In this document: piece after piece, positions 7,756-17,288 of the stretch
Numbering within the stretch: position 1 is the first letter of the stretch
How the letters are laid out: the number at the start of each line of letters is the position of its first letter
DNA from: CAZAPZ01 sp964487285
GTDB taxonomy: Bacteria; Campylobacterota_A; Desulfurellia; JAADFJ01
Length of the DNA stretch: 33,363 nt
Reading direction: 5' to 3'
Assembly: GCA_964487285.1 (NCBI GenBank)
Contig: CAZAPZ010000003.1
Location: 1 to 33,363 of the forward strand
Notes under the pieces: generated by a model
What the model was told of the DNA's origin: nothing
The model's input: the letters and a program-made list of their open reading frames with translations, nothing else
Databases searched by the model: none
Translations under genes and position numbers: made by a program

Positions 7756-8703
7756 TTACAGAAGTTCGCTCCCCATTTTTCTTAACTTACCGTATCTTTG
7801 TTTAACTATCTTTTTAATATCTTTTGACTGCAATTCATTCAAGGTAACCTCAATAAAATTACCAATGCGTCTTGCCATTTCATCTTTATCTCTATGCGCT
7901 CCGCCCATAGGTTCCGGAATAATTTTATCAATAATTCCTAACTGCAAAAGATCGGCAGGTGTTATCTTCATAGCTTTTGCTGCCTGATCGGCATGGTCGG
8001 GCGATTTCCAAAGAATAGACGAGCATCCTTCGGGAGATATAACGCCATATATTGAGTATGAAAGCATAGCAACATAATCGGCCACCGCAAGTGAAAGTGC
8101 CCCGCCGGAACCGCCCTCTCCCGTAATAATAGATATTACCGGAGTTCTAACGGATGATAATTTATATAAATTTACCGCAATGGCTTCAGCCTGCCCTCTC
8201 TCTTCCGCACCAGAACCGGGGTACGCTCCCGGAGTATCAATAAAGTTTACAATAGGCAGATGAAATTTCTCTGCAATTCCCATTATTCTTTGAGTTTTTC
8301 TATATCCTTCGGGATTGGCCATACCAAAATTACATTTTAAATTCTCTTTAGTGGATATCCCTTTCTGATGGCCGATAACTGCAATTTCCTTTCCTCTAAA
8401 CTTCCCTATGCCGGCTATGATAGCCATATCTTCTCTGAAAAGACGATCGCCCGATAGTTTAACAAAATTTGTTATCAACTTATCTATATAGAAATCGGTA
8501 TGAGGCCTATCCGGATGTCTGGCAATCTGTATTTTTTCTTTCAAGGAAAGATTGTTCATAAGATCGCCAAACAGCTTATTACGTTTATCTTTCACAAGTT
8601 TTACCTCTCCTTCAATATCAAAACGACCTTCCAATGATTCGAGCTCTTCAATCTTCTCATCAAGATCGGCTATTTCTTGTTCAAATGGAAATATATGAGC
8701 CAT
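7756..8703 (-). CDS. accA: Acetyl-CoA carboxylase carboxyltransferase subunit alpha
   Basis: Transfers carboxyl from carboxybiotin to acetyl-CoA, the first committed step of fatty acid synthesis, in a complex with AccD. The 315-residue protein has an N-terminal helical segment and the crotonase-like core with NPEGYRKTQRIM (130-141), FIDTPGAYPGSGAEERGQ (154-171) and GEGGSGGALS. accD, accB and accC are not in the window. Its ATG lies inside the end of cimA (23-nt overlap in a different frame), preceded by a weak GAAGG. Placement after the amino acid genes suggests coupled transcription with pheA. Confidence 0.96.
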   Translation of the reverse strand: MAHIFPFEQEIADLDEKIEELESLEGRFDIEGEVKLVKDKRNKLFGDLMNNLSLKEKIQIARHPDRPHTDFYIDKLITNFVKLSGDRLFREDMAIIAGIGKFRGKEIAVIGHQKGISTKENLKCNFGMANPEGYRKTQRIMGIAEKFHLPIVNFIDTPGAYPGSGAEERGQAEAIAVNLYKLSSVRTPVISIITGEGGSGGALSLAVADYVAMLSYSIYGVISPEGCSSILWKSPDHADQAAKAMKITPADLLQLGIIDKIIPEPMGGAHRDKDEMARRIGNFIEVTLNELQSKDIKKIVKQRYGKLRKMGSELL

Positions 8704-10273
8704 CTGAAACCTTCACATTATCTTTTAACAATTTATAGATAATAGAATCACATATTGCATCTTTACTTGCGTTTAGAATATCTGCCGATACTCCAACCGT
8801 TTCCCAACTGTTTTGTGAATCTTCCGTTGTAATGAGCAGCCTAGTTGAAGCGTCGGTACCTTTTGCAGGATCTAAAATTCTATCTTTATAATCCGAAAGT
8901 CTGCATTCTTTCAATGTTGGATAAAACTGCTCAAGTGCCGCCCTTAAAGCTGCATCAAATGCGCTTACAGGCCCGTTTCCCATACTTGCGGTATGGGCAT
9001 ATACTCCGTTTACCTCAACTCTAACAGTAGCTTCAACAAGAGGAAGCTCTTCTTTTTCTCTTTTCTCATCAAGAACTCTATAACTAATCAATCTAAAATA
9101 TTCCGGAACTTCGTTTAGCGCCCTTTTAACCATTAGGATAAACGATGCGTCGGCCGATTCAAAATTATACCCCATATTTTCTTTTTTCTTTATTTCCGAT
9201 AAAACTTCTCTTGCGGCAGGTGTACTTTTTTTGAGGTCAATACCCAACTCCTTTGCCTTATATATAATGTTGCTTATGCCTGAAAGATCCGACACCAGCA
9301 CTCTTCTCCTATTGCCCACTAAAGTAGGATCAATATGTTCATAAGTTTTTGTATCACGCAATACGGCTGAGACATGCACACCGCCTTTGTGAGCAAATGC
9401 ACTTTTGCCTACATATGCAAGAAAATGTTTGTGTTTAAGATTTAATACTTCATCAACTCTTCTGGAAAGTTTTGTCAACTGTTTAAGATTCGCAGCACCC
9501 GCTGTTTTGTTCATTTTCAACTCTAAATTAGGTATTATAGAGCATAAATTCGCATTCCCGCATCGCTCACCATATCCGTTTATCGTTCCTTGTACATGTT
9601 CTACTCCGGCATTTACAGCTGCAAGTGTGTTGGCAACAGCGCATTCGGAATCATTATGCGTATGAATACCGATACGGACAGTGCCCATCTTTTTTCTAAC
9701 TTCACTTACAATCTTATCTATCTCAAAAGGTAGTTTTCCCCCGTTTGTCTCGCAAAGCACAATGGTATCGGCACCTGCTGATTTTGCTGCCATAATAGTT
9801 TGTTCCGCATAATTTTTATTTAAAATATATCCGTCAAAAAAATGTTCCGCATCGTATATAATGCGGTCGGCGTACTTTGACAAATAGACTATAGAATTAT
9901 ATATTAATTCCACATTAAGTTCGAGAGTAATCTTAAGGGCGTTTTTGACATGCAGATCCCACGATTTACCGAAAATTGTTATAATAGGTGTCTCGGCTTT
10001 TATAAGTTTTTCAAAAATAGGATCCGTTACCGGAGAAAATTTAGCCCTATATGTACTGCCAAAAGCAGCTATCTTAGCATGCTTTAACGAGACTGTCTGA
10101 ATATCTCTGAAATATGTTTCATCTTTGGGGTTTGATCCCGGCCATCCTCCTTCGATAATATCTATACCAAAATCATCAAGAAGCTCGGTTATTTTGAGTT
10201 TATCTTCTACCAAACATGTAACACCTTCCGCCTGAGTGCCATCTCTCAGCGTTGTATCGTATGTTTCAATCAC
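8681..10273 (-). CDS. cimA: (R)-citramalate synthase, LeuA/CimA family
   Basis: Condenses pyruvate with acetyl-CoA to citramalate, the threonine-independent route to 2-oxobutyrate and isoleucine. The 530 residues show TTLRDGTQAEG at the N terminus, metal-binding HTHNDSECAVANTLAAV, and NGYGERCGNANL, then a C-terminal LeuA-type regulatory domain (about 390-520). I start at GTG 10273 because GGAGG lies just upstream; the longer frame to 10321 lacks family similarity before VIETYDTT. The GTG overlaps the lysC stop by 8 nt. The length and the lysC neighbour match the CimA branch better than LeuA or homocitrate synthase, but substrate choice is inferred. Confidence 0.9.
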   Translation of the reverse strand: MIETYDTTLRDGTQAEGVTCLVEDKLKITELLDDFGIDIIEGGWPGSNPKDETYFRDIQTVSLKHAKIAAFGSTYRAKFSPVTDPIFEKLIKAETPIITIFGKSWDLHVKNALKITLELNVELIYNSIVYLSKYADRIIYDAEHFFDGYILNKNYAEQTIMAAKSAGADTIVLCETNGGKLPFEIDKIVSEVRKKMGTVRIGIHTHNDSECAVANTLAAVNAGVEHVQGTINGYGERCGNANLCSIIPNLELKMNKTAGAANLKQLTKLSRRVDEVLNLKHKHFLAYVGKSAFAHKGGVHVSAVLRDTKTYEHIDPTLVGNRRRVLVSDLSGISNIIYKAKELGIDLKKSTPAAREVLSEIKKKENMGYNFESADASFILMVKRALNEVPEYFRLISYRVLDEKREKEELPLVEATVRVEVNGVYAHTASMGNGPVSAFDAALRAALEQFYPTLKECRLSDYKDRILDPAKGTDASTRLLITTEDSQNSWETVGVSADILNASKDAICDSIIYKLLKDNVKVSDGSYISI

Positions 10274-11486
10274 TTTTATCCTCCAAAAATATATTATGCA
10301 GTGATCGCATGGCAAGCTCAAAATATTTTTCTTCGATTAAACAAGAAATCTTTATTTCGCTTGTCGCAATAACCAATATATTAATTCCTTCATCTGCAAG
10401 TATTCTAAACATATCCGATGCAACACCATAGTGATTTCGCATACCTACACCTACAATAGAAACTTTCGCCACTTTGTTATCCGTAATAATAGATTTTACA
10501 TTTAATCGCTCACATATCGGATGAATAACAAGTTTAGAGTTGGAAAGTTCATCAGCCGGTACGGTAAATGAAATGTCAGTAAATCCATCCTCGCTTATGT
10601 TTTGAACAATCATATCCACAACAATTTTGTTTGAGGCGAGCACTTCAAACAGCTCTGCTGAGATACCGGGCCTATCCGGAACGCCCATGACTGTAACTTT
10701 TGCCTGATTTTTATCACCTGCTATGCCTGAAACAGTCTTTTCTTCCATGCTATCCTCCTCTATCACAATCGTACCTGGCAATTCGGGCTCAAATGTCGAC
10801 TTCACTACAATCGGAATCTTGTAGCGTTTGGCCATATCAACCGAACGTATTTGAAGAACCTTGGCTCCAAGACTTGCCAATTCCATCATCTCATCATATC
10901 CTATTTGAGGTATAATTGAAGCGCCCTTAACAATCCTCGGATCAGCTGTATATACACCTGCAACATCAGTATATATAATGCAGCGGTATGCGCCAAGCAC
11001 AGCTGCAAGGGCAACAGCTGATGTATCGGAACCGCCTCTTCCAAGAGTAGTGACATCGCCTTCTTCATCAATTCCCTGAAAACCTGCAGCTATAACTATT
11101 TTGCCTTCTTCCAACTGCTGCCGTATTTTTTGAGTATTAATATACCTAATTCTTGCCCTCGTATGTATATTATCGGTTAGCACTCCCATCTGTCTGCCGG
11201 TCATAGCAACGGCTTTTCGGCCTAATTTATTAAGTGCAATAGATAGTAGTGCCGATGAAATTCTTTCGCCGGAAGATAAAAGCAGATCAATATCCCTGCT
11301 ATTGGGATTATCCCCGAAAAAATGAGCCATTTCCATCAATTCATCGGTTTTCCCCTTCATTGCCGATACGACAACTACAAGATTATCAACCTTGCCTTTC
11401 ACCTTTTTTATGAGATTAGCAACATTTTGAATCTTCTCTAATGTTCCTACGGACGATCCGCCAAATTTCAAAACTTCAGTTGCCAT
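10266..11486 (-). CDS. lysC: Aspartate kinase
   Basis: Phosphorylates aspartate at the entry to lysine, threonine and methionine synthesis. The kinase domain starts with KFGGSSVG at 7-14 and contains LLSSGERISSALL and TTLGRGGSDTSAVALAA; two ACT repeats follow from about residue 265 (VMGVPDRPGISAELFEVLA and VSIVGVGMRNHYGVASDMF). At 406 residues it matches the monofunctional, feedback-regulated class. Its ATG directly abuts the ftsK stop and its end overlaps cimA, so all three are probably cotranscribed. Confidence 0.96.
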   Translation of the reverse strand: MATEVLKFGGSSVGTLEKIQNVANLIKKVKGKVDNLVVVVSAMKGKTDELMEMAHFFGDNPNSRDIDLLLSSGERISSALLSIALNKLGRKAVAMTGRQMGVLTDNIHTRARIRYINTQKIRQQLEEGKIVIAAGFQGIDEEGDVTTLGRGGSDTSAVALAAVLGAYRCIIYTDVAGVYTADPRIVKGASIIPQIGYDEMMELASLGAKVLQIRSVDMAKRYKIPIVVKSTFEPELPGTIVIEEDSMEEKTVSGIAGDKNQAKVTVMGVPDRPGISAELFEVLASNKIVVDMIVQNISEDGFTDISFTVPADELSNSKLVIHPICERLNVKSIITDNKVAKVSIVGVGMRNHYGVASDMFRILADEGINILVIATSEIKISCLIEEKYFELAMRSLHNIFLEDKSD

Positions 11487-13685
11487 CTATTCGTTCCTTG
11501 ATAAGATCTCTCGTCTTCCATGAAGATCGGGTGCACTAATAATACCATCTTTTTCCATATGTTCAATGTATCCGGCTGATCTGTTATATCCTATTCTCAG
11601 TTTTCTCTGCAAATACGATATGGATGTCTTTTTATCGGATAAGACAATATCTATAGCCTTTTGATAATTCGTATCAAGGCTGTCGGATTGAAAATCTTGA
11701 AATTCTTCGGCTCCTTCGGAATCGTTTTCATCTTCTTCATAGTTATTTAAGCTTCTAAACAGAGATTCATCATAGTCAGGTTCGGAGTTGCTTTTTAAAA
11801 ATTTGCATACCTCGGATGTCTCGTATTCGGATATATATGCACAGTGAACTCTTACCGGCATGCTTGTTCCGGGAGCCACAAAAAGCATATCGCCTTTGCC
11901 AAGCAGCTTTTCAGCACCTGATGTATCAATCACAGTCCTTGAATCTATTTTTGATGCCACTTTAAAAGCAATTCGAGCGGAAAAGTTTGCTTTTATTACT
12001 CCCGTCAAAACATCAACGGATGGTCTTTGAGTGGCTACCACAAGATGTATGCCTGATGCTCTTGCCATTTGAGCAAGTCTTGCGATTGCAATTTCAACTT
12101 TCTTGGCTGATACTATCATAAGATCAGCCAACTCATCTATCACAACAACAAGATATGGCAATTTTTCATTATCAGGAACTTTCTTATTATAATTTTCAAT
12201 ATTTTTAACGCCTATTTTTCCCATTAAAGAATACCTGTACTCCATCTTTCTCACCATACCCGAAAGCGCCAATGATGCTTTATTGGGATCTGTAACAACT
12301 GGAATCAGCATATGAGGTATTCCATCATATACAGATAATTCCAACACTTTCGGATCTATCATCAAAAATTTGACTTGATTCGGATGAGACTTGTAAAGAA
12401 TGCTTGTGATAATGGTATTAAGACCAACGGATTTGCCTGCTCCGGTAGCTCCTGCTATCAGTAAATGAGGCATTTTAGCAAGGTCTGCCACAACGGGATA
12501 GCCCTCGGTATCTTTGCCGAGTGCCATAGCAAGAGGGGAAATTGAATTTTTAAATTTGGAGGAATCTATTACATCGGCAAGATACACCAGTTGACGCTTA
12601 TCATTTGAAACTTCAATTCCAATGACTCCTTTACCCGGCAGAGGAGCTATAATTCTCACGGAAAGCGCTTTCATTGCCATAGCAAGATCATCGGATAGAT
12701 TGACTACTTTGCTGACTTTAACCGTGGAAGCAGGCCTATACTCAAACATTGTTATAACCGGACCGGGATGAATCTGCGTAACATCTCCCATAATACCAAA
12801 ACGTTTTAATTTATCGGTAAGTATGCTTGACTTTTCTCTTAAATAATTTTCGTCAACAGCAATATACGCCTCTTGTCTATTTAAAAACCTCGTAGTGGGA
12901 AAGCTATAGGCATTAGAAGTATCATCGGTCTTTTTAAGCATATTTTTATTTTCAGATGTTGGGGCATCTTGTATAGTTCGAATGCTTGTCGCCGAATCCG
13001 TCAATTTTACCGCAATTGGAGTCTGTTCGGTTTTTTTATATTCGGTTTCGTTAAGCAAAACAGGTGGACTGGCAATATTGGCGTTTGATTTACGTTTTTC
13101 AACCGTCACCGTACCTGATTTCAATTCAGTCTCATTAGAATGGTTTTTTATCGGTAAGGCTATCATGTGCAAAATAAGTTTTGAAGCAATAGGTAATACG
13201 GCTCTAACCTGCTTATATACATTGCCAAAAAGCCATGAGGCTGTTCTTGAACTGCGAAATTGGTATAAACAGAAAACCAAAAAAGCCGCAGAAAAGAATT
13301 TAACGCTGTATGTCCCTATAATAGATGAAAGCGATAGATTGAAAACATTTCCAAAATAGCCCGAAGGCAAAAATTTATGGTTAATCAAATAATCATTATT
13401 ATGAGGTGACCATATTAGAAGCGACAGAAAAAATAGACCTAATAATCCCCATGCGAGGTGCCATGGAAATTTTCCATCCATCTTCCAATCTAAAAAAGCA
13501 ACAAAAAGCATCAGAGGCAGTATCAAAGAGGAATATCCAAAGCTGCCGAAACTTACAAACGATACGGCTCTGCCAAGTGTACCCGTTATATTAGAAACTA
13601 TGTCTATATATCCTAAAAATGCAATTTGTACAAAAATTGTAAAAAGTATGGCCAAGAAAAACAGTGCGCTAACAGCTGCTTTCAT
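11487..13685 (-). CDS. ftsK: DNA translocase FtsK
   Basis: Septum-located DNA pump that segregates chromosome ends during division. The 732 residues give an N-terminal membrane domain with about four hydrophobic segments (5-25, 40-66, 78-92, 125-142), a short polar linker (about 180-265), the RecA-like motor with Walker A GATGAGKS at 412-419 and Walker B VVVIDELADLMI, and a C-terminal winged-helix gamma domain (about 665-732) that normally reads KOPS motifs. The linker is much shorter than in E. coli FtsK, similar to SpoIIIE-sized proteins. The upstream Shine-Dalgarno sequence is weak. Confidence 0.96.
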   Translation of the reverse strand: MKAAVSALFFLAILFTIFVQIAFLGYIDIVSNITGTLGRAVSFVSFGSFGYSSLILPLMLFVAFLDWKMDGKFPWHLAWGLLGLFFLSLLIWSPHNNDYLINHKFLPSGYFGNVFNLSLSSIIGTYSVKFFSAAFLVFCLYQFRSSRTASWLFGNVYKQVRAVLPIASKLILHMIALPIKNHSNETELKSGTVTVEKRKSNANIASPPVLLNETEYKKTEQTPIAVKLTDSATSIRTIQDAPTSENKNMLKKTDDTSNAYSFPTTRFLNRQEAYIAVDENYLREKSSILTDKLKRFGIMGDVTQIHPGPVITMFEYRPASTVKVSKVVNLSDDLAMAMKALSVRIIAPLPGKGVIGIEVSNDKRQLVYLADVIDSSKFKNSISPLAMALGKDTEGYPVVADLAKMPHLLIAGATGAGKSVGLNTIITSILYKSHPNQVKFLMIDPKVLELSVYDGIPHMLIPVVTDPNKASLALSGMVRKMEYRYSLMGKIGVKNIENYNKKVPDNEKLPYLVVVIDELADLMIVSAKKVEIAIARLAQMARASGIHLVVATQRPSVDVLTGVIKANFSARIAFKVASKIDSRTVIDTSGAEKLLGKGDMLFVAPGTSMPVRVHCAYISEYETSEVCKFLKSNSEPDYDESLFRSLNNYEEDENDSEGAEEFQDFQSDSLDTNYQKAIDIVLSDKKTSISYLQRKLRIGYNRSAGYIEHMEKDGIISAPDLHGRREILSRNE

Positions 13686-13702
13686 ATTTCTGCACTCAAT
13701 GT

Positions 13703-13714
13703 TCTATGCATAGA
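13703..13714. repeat. Perfect 12-bp palindrome 18 nt upstream of ftsK
   Basis: TCTATGCATAGA is a perfect inverted repeat inside the 105-nt gap between the rnj stop and the ftsK ATG. It could be an operator half-site pair for a dimeric regulator, or chance. No other copy was noticed in this window. Confidence 0.35.
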
Positions 13715-13790
13715 TAAATAAGTAGAAATCTTTAACATCTCATTTTACCTTATCCTCATTGAAACTCTCTTTCATGACAAATTCTAATTT

Positions 13791-15476
13791 CTAATTTTTT
13801 CTTTGAGGCAATAAGATCTCAACATGCGGGCTTACACCGGATTTTTTCGCAATATATTTTGCAATATCTTTGCTAATCCTTATTGATATTGAATTGCCAC
13901 CGCCCCTTTCACTAAGCAGTTTTAGATATCTGCCGACACTTCTTTTCTCTATATCAGCCTTCATATCTGTAAATAAATTATCTGAAATAAACCCCACGGC
14001 TTTACTTACTGCAGTTACAGATTCCAAATTGGCGGTAGGAGTAATTTTTACTATGATAATTCCGTTTTGCGCAAGTTTGTTCCTCTGTTTAATAACGTTG
14101 ATATCTATATTTGCCAATCTTTTTCCACTTATGAATTCTCTTCCGGTTTGAACTTTTCCTGTGATAGATATGTTTTTATCATTTTTTAATGTCACAATAT
14201 CGCCATTATCGGCCATAATGATGTTTTCTTTTGCTATACCGACTTCCTCGCCCAATTCCGCAAGCCTGGCTCTCATTCTGCGCTCACCATGAACAGGCAT
14301 AAGATAACGCGGATGCACCAAACTTATCATCATTTTCAATTCTTCAGCAGATCCATGGCCTGATACGTGTACAAAAGCATTTGCTTCATAGATTACATGA
14401 ACACCTTTTTCATAAAGCATATTAACAACCGAGGCAACCGACCGTTCGTTTCCGGGTATAGCTTTTGATGAAATAATAACGGCATCTCCATCTTTAGCCT
14501 TAATGATCTTATGTTCATCCTTTGCGATTCTCGAAAGAACACTCATAGGTTCACCTTGAGAACCTGTTGTTACAATGGCAACGGAACCATCCTTAGCCTG
14601 GTCTAAATATTTCACGTCAATTCGGTTGGCTTTTGGTATATTTATATACTTTAGTTCACTCGCAATCTCAACATTATTTACCATACTCCTGCCGGTAATG
14701 CAAACCTTTCGACCGTTTGCCACAGCTGCATCGGCAAATTGTTGAATCCTGTTAATGTTTGACGCAAATGTTGAACCTATAATACGTCCTTTTATCTTGG
14801 GAAAAATATCTTTGAAAGCTACGCCTACAAGTTTTTCAGACTGTGTATAGCCGCCATGAATCGCATTGGTAGAGTCAGACAACAGTATATCAACACCTTC
14901 ATCTCCGTACATAGAAAAACGCTGGAGATCCATTCGCTGCCCTATAGGTGAATTATCAATTTTAAAATCTCCGGTAACAATAACAGTTCCGGCAGGCGTT
15001 TTTACAGCATAAGAAACCGAATCTAATATGCTATGCGTAACTCTTATCGGCTCAACTGTAAAATCATCTATTTCTGTTTTTTCCCGCGGTTTTACGATTA
15101 TAAGTTTAGGAGATGTTATATCTCTAAACTCCTGCAGCTTTTTCTTTATTAAACCTATTGTAAGGCATGTCCCATAAACGGGAACATTTATTTTCTGCAG
15201 CAGATATGGTATGGCTCCCGTATGATCTTCATGACCATGCGTAATAAAAATGGCTTTAACCTTGCTGCCGTTTTTTGTCAAATAATCCAAGTCAGGTATT
15301 ACATAATCAACACCTAACATACTATCGTTAGGAAACATTAATCCCATATCTACAACAATAATTGAACCTTTATATTCAAAAGCAGTGCAGTTTAAACCGA
15401 TTTCCGATAAACCGCCCAGCGGAATAATGTTCAAATTTCCTTTTTTACTACTTCTTAATTTCCAGCCTCTCGACAT
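13791..15476 (-). CDS. rnj: Ribonuclease J (metallo-beta-lactamase RNase)
   Basis: Exo- and endonuclease for mRNA turnover and rRNA maturation. The beta-lactamase core carries THGHEDHTGA (zinc ligands His80, His82, Asp84, His85) and TGDFKID; the beta-CASP part has DSTNA, GSTFASNINRIQQ, TGRSM and HVSGHGSAEELK, and the C-terminal domain ends near 561, the usual length. The ATG has GGAG 6 nt upstream and lies 29 nt inside the end of ksgA. The same ksgA-rnj adjacency is known in Helicobacter, where RNase J works with an RNA helicase; no helicase other than Mfd is in this window. Confidence 0.95.
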   Translation of the reverse strand: MSRGWKLRSSKKGNLNIIPLGGLSEIGLNCTAFEYKGSIIVVDMGLMFPNDSMLGVDYVIPDLDYLTKNGSKVKAIFITHGHEDHTGAIPYLLQKINVPVYGTCLTIGLIKKKLQEFRDITSPKLIIVKPREKTEIDDFTVEPIRVTHSILDSVSYAVKTPAGTVIVTGDFKIDNSPIGQRMDLQRFSMYGDEGVDILLSDSTNAIHGGYTQSEKLVGVAFKDIFPKIKGRIIGSTFASNINRIQQFADAAVANGRKVCITGRSMVNNVEIASELKYINIPKANRIDVKYLDQAKDGSVAIVTTGSQGEPMSVLSRIAKDEHKIIKAKDGDAVIISSKAIPGNERSVASVVNMLYEKGVHVIYEANAFVHVSGHGSAEELKMMISLVHPRYLMPVHGERRMRARLAELGEEVGIAKENIIMADNGDIVTLKNDKNISITGKVQTGREFISGKRLANIDINVIKQRNKLAQNGIIIVKITPTANLESVTAVSKAVGFISDNLFTDMKADIEKRSVGRYLKLLSERGGGNSISIRISKDIAKYIAKKSGVSPHVEILLPQRKN

Positions 15477-16221
15477 ATTTACTCCATATATTATATAATT
15501 TTAGAAACTCGTTCCTGTCAATCTGATGAGCTCGTCTATTTGCAAAACTTCCCATCTGTTCCTTTTGTATTTTAAGATTGTTCATAAGCATTTTTTTTGG
15601 GTGCTTCCAACACTGCATTAAAAAATTCATATATTTATCTTTATCAATTGCATTGTAGCAGCATCTATTTTTAGGATAAATAGCAATGATTTCAGAATCA
15701 ACCTTAGGAGACGGCATAAATTGGTTCCTATTGACTTCAAGCAGTTTCCTGCTCTCAGCATACCAATCTAACCAGCACCCTAAAAAACATCTGTTTTTAT
15801 CGCCGTTCAAATAGTTTTCCGCCACCTCTTTTTGCAAACATACAATCATAGAATCGACTTGATCGCTCTCTATACATTTTCTTATTATTCTTTTTGCATT
15901 TGCATAGGGGAGATTTGATATTAATTTAAATCTACCTATACTATCTATATCCACATTTAAAAAATCATCTATTATCACCACTGCATCAAATCCGCTCAAA
16001 CTTTCTCGTAATACGGATTCAAGCGATCTGTCGATCTCAATAGCATATAGTTTGCATCGCTTTGCCAAACGTCTGCTTAATCTGCCATCTCCGGCACCTA
16101 CTTCTACAACAACATCACTGTCGGACAAATCAGCTGCATCAGCTATAAAATCAAGAATTTCATCGGATTCGAGAAAATTTTGAGAATATCGCTTTTTTGC
16201 CTTAATTCTCGCTTTTACCAT
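15448..16221 (-). CDS. ksgA: 16S rRNA dimethyladenosine transferase
   Basis: Dimethylates two adjacent adenosines near the 3' end of 16S rRNA during late small-subunit assembly. The 257 residues show KKRYSQNFL at the N terminus, SAM-binding VEVGAGDGRLSRRL, the catalytic NLPY motif, FMPSPKVDSEI, and the C-terminal KKMLMNNLK. It is somewhat divergent: the segment after NLPY is ANAKRI where many family members have a small Ser/Pro-rich loop. It overlaps pdxA by 20 nt and rnj by 29 nt. The order surA-pdxA-ksgA is that of E. coli, with one extra gene between. Confidence 0.93.
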   Translation of the reverse strand: MVKARIKAKKRYSQNFLESDEILDFIADAADLSDSDVVVEVGAGDGRLSRRLAKRCKLYAIEIDRSLESVLRESLSGFDAVVIIDDFLNVDIDSIGRFKLISNLPYANAKRIIRKCIESDQVDSMIVCLQKEVAENYLNGDKNRCFLGCWLDWYAESRKLLEVNRNQFMPSPKVDSEIIAIYPKNRCCYNAIDKDKYMNFLMQCWKHPKKMLMNNLKIQKEQMGSFANRRAHQIDRNEFLKLYNIWSKYVERLEIKK

Positions 16222-17158
16222 TTATCATATCTTTCGCCATATTAAGAGCTGTAAAAAAACTTTGAGGATTTGCTTTGCCAAGTCCCGCTATATTATAAGC
16301 CGTACCATGATCAACTGATGTTCTTATAAACGGAAGACCGAGTGTAACATTAACTCCATCTGAGAAATGAAGCATCTTAAACGGAATCAAACCTTGATCA
16401 TGATAGGTCGCAACAAATCCATCATATTTAGCCCTGTTTTCCGAAGAAAAAGCGGCGTCAGGCACTATAGGACCATCGCAATAGCTAATATTATCTATAA
16501 TCGGCTTGATGGTTTCCATTTCACAATCTCCTATTACTCCTCCGTCACCTGCATGCGGATTGACACCCAATACCGCAATCTTAGGATTTTTTTTACCAAA
16601 ATAGTTTATAAGTGCATCATGCAGCGTTTTTATCGTATAAACAAGTCGTCTTTTAGTAATATTTTGCGTTACATATTTAAGTGCAACATGATCGGTTATC
16701 AAGCTAACTATTAAATCAGACGACGCCATAGTCATAACTGTTTCTTTTTCGGTAAACCGAGAAAAGAAATCGGTATGACCTACATAATGAAATCCAGCTA
16801 AGTTAAGTTCCAACTTATTTATAGGCAGAGTAACTATGGCATCTATCTTCTTATTCTTAGCCAATTCTGCTGCTTTTTTAACATATTCAAAGCTCATCCT
16901 ACCGTTTTTTTCAGACAACTTACCTACCGACGGAATAAAATCATCCCATAAATCAATAATATTTAAGGTATTATCTCTTAATTCGCCATTAGCATCGCTA
17001 TAAATAATATTGCTCATTCCAAACATTTTTCTGTAAAATTCAAGTACGCTCTTTGAACCGATAACAACCGAACCGTCTAAAGCTCCCTTCAAGTACGATT
17101 TCAAAACAATCTCGGGCCCTATTCCCGACGGATCTCCCATTGCAATTGCTATTTTCAT
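16202..17158 (-). CDS. pdxA: 4-hydroxythreonine-4-phosphate dehydrogenase
   Basis: NAD-dependent step of the DXP-dependent pyridoxal phosphate pathway. The 318-residue protein has GDPSGIGPE at 8-16, YVGHTDFF (metal-ligand His), NPHAGDGGVIGDCE, and TYHDQGLIPFK with the second metal His; SVDHGTAYNIAG is near the end. pdxJ is not in the window. A 130-nt gap separates it from the S4 gene upstream, with a candidate promoter, so it may be partly independent of the mfd-surA transcript. Confidence 0.95.
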   Translation of the reverse strand: MKIAIAMGDPSGIGPEIVLKSYLKGALDGSVVIGSKSVLEFYRKMFGMSNIIYSDANGELRDNTLNIIDLWDDFIPSVGKLSEKNGRMSFEYVKKAAELAKNKKIDAIVTLPINKLELNLAGFHYVGHTDFFSRFTEKETVMTMASSDLIVSLITDHVALKYVTQNITKRRLVYTIKTLHDALINYFGKKNPKIAVLGVNPHAGDGGVIGDCEMETIKPIIDNISYCDGPIVPDAAFSSENRAKYDGFVATYHDQGLIPFKMLHFSDGVNVTLGLPFIRTSVDHGTAYNIAGLGKANPQSFFTALNMAKDMINGKSEN

Positions 17159-17254
17159 CCGTTTAATACTTTTATGCTCTTACTGCTTTATGCCCTGCAA
17201 TGATAAAATAAGGCTTCCTTGACTCATACCGTTACTATTGCCGCTGAGGATCGT

Positions 17255-17283
17255 GTTATAAGCGTAAAATCGCAAACGGTTAA
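17255..17283 (-). promoter_or_regulatory. Candidate promoter for pdxA-ksgA-rnj
   Basis: On the minus strand TTAACC (17278-17283) and TATAAC (17255-17260) are 17 nt apart. The -10 matches five of six and the -35 four of six consensus bases. It lies just after the S4 gene stop and would give a leader of about 85-90 nt before pdxA. Moderate match only. Confidence 0.35.
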
Positions 17284-17288
17284 ATTCT

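Noticed and set aside
12982..13359. Plus-strand 125-codon open frame
   Set aside because: It lies wholly inside ftsK on the opposite strand, with no ribosome site or family motif; ftsK is clearly coding.
17180..17227. 15-residue minus-strand frame between the S4 gene and pdxA
   Set aside because: No ribosome site and no conservation evidence; the gap is better explained by a promoter and leader.
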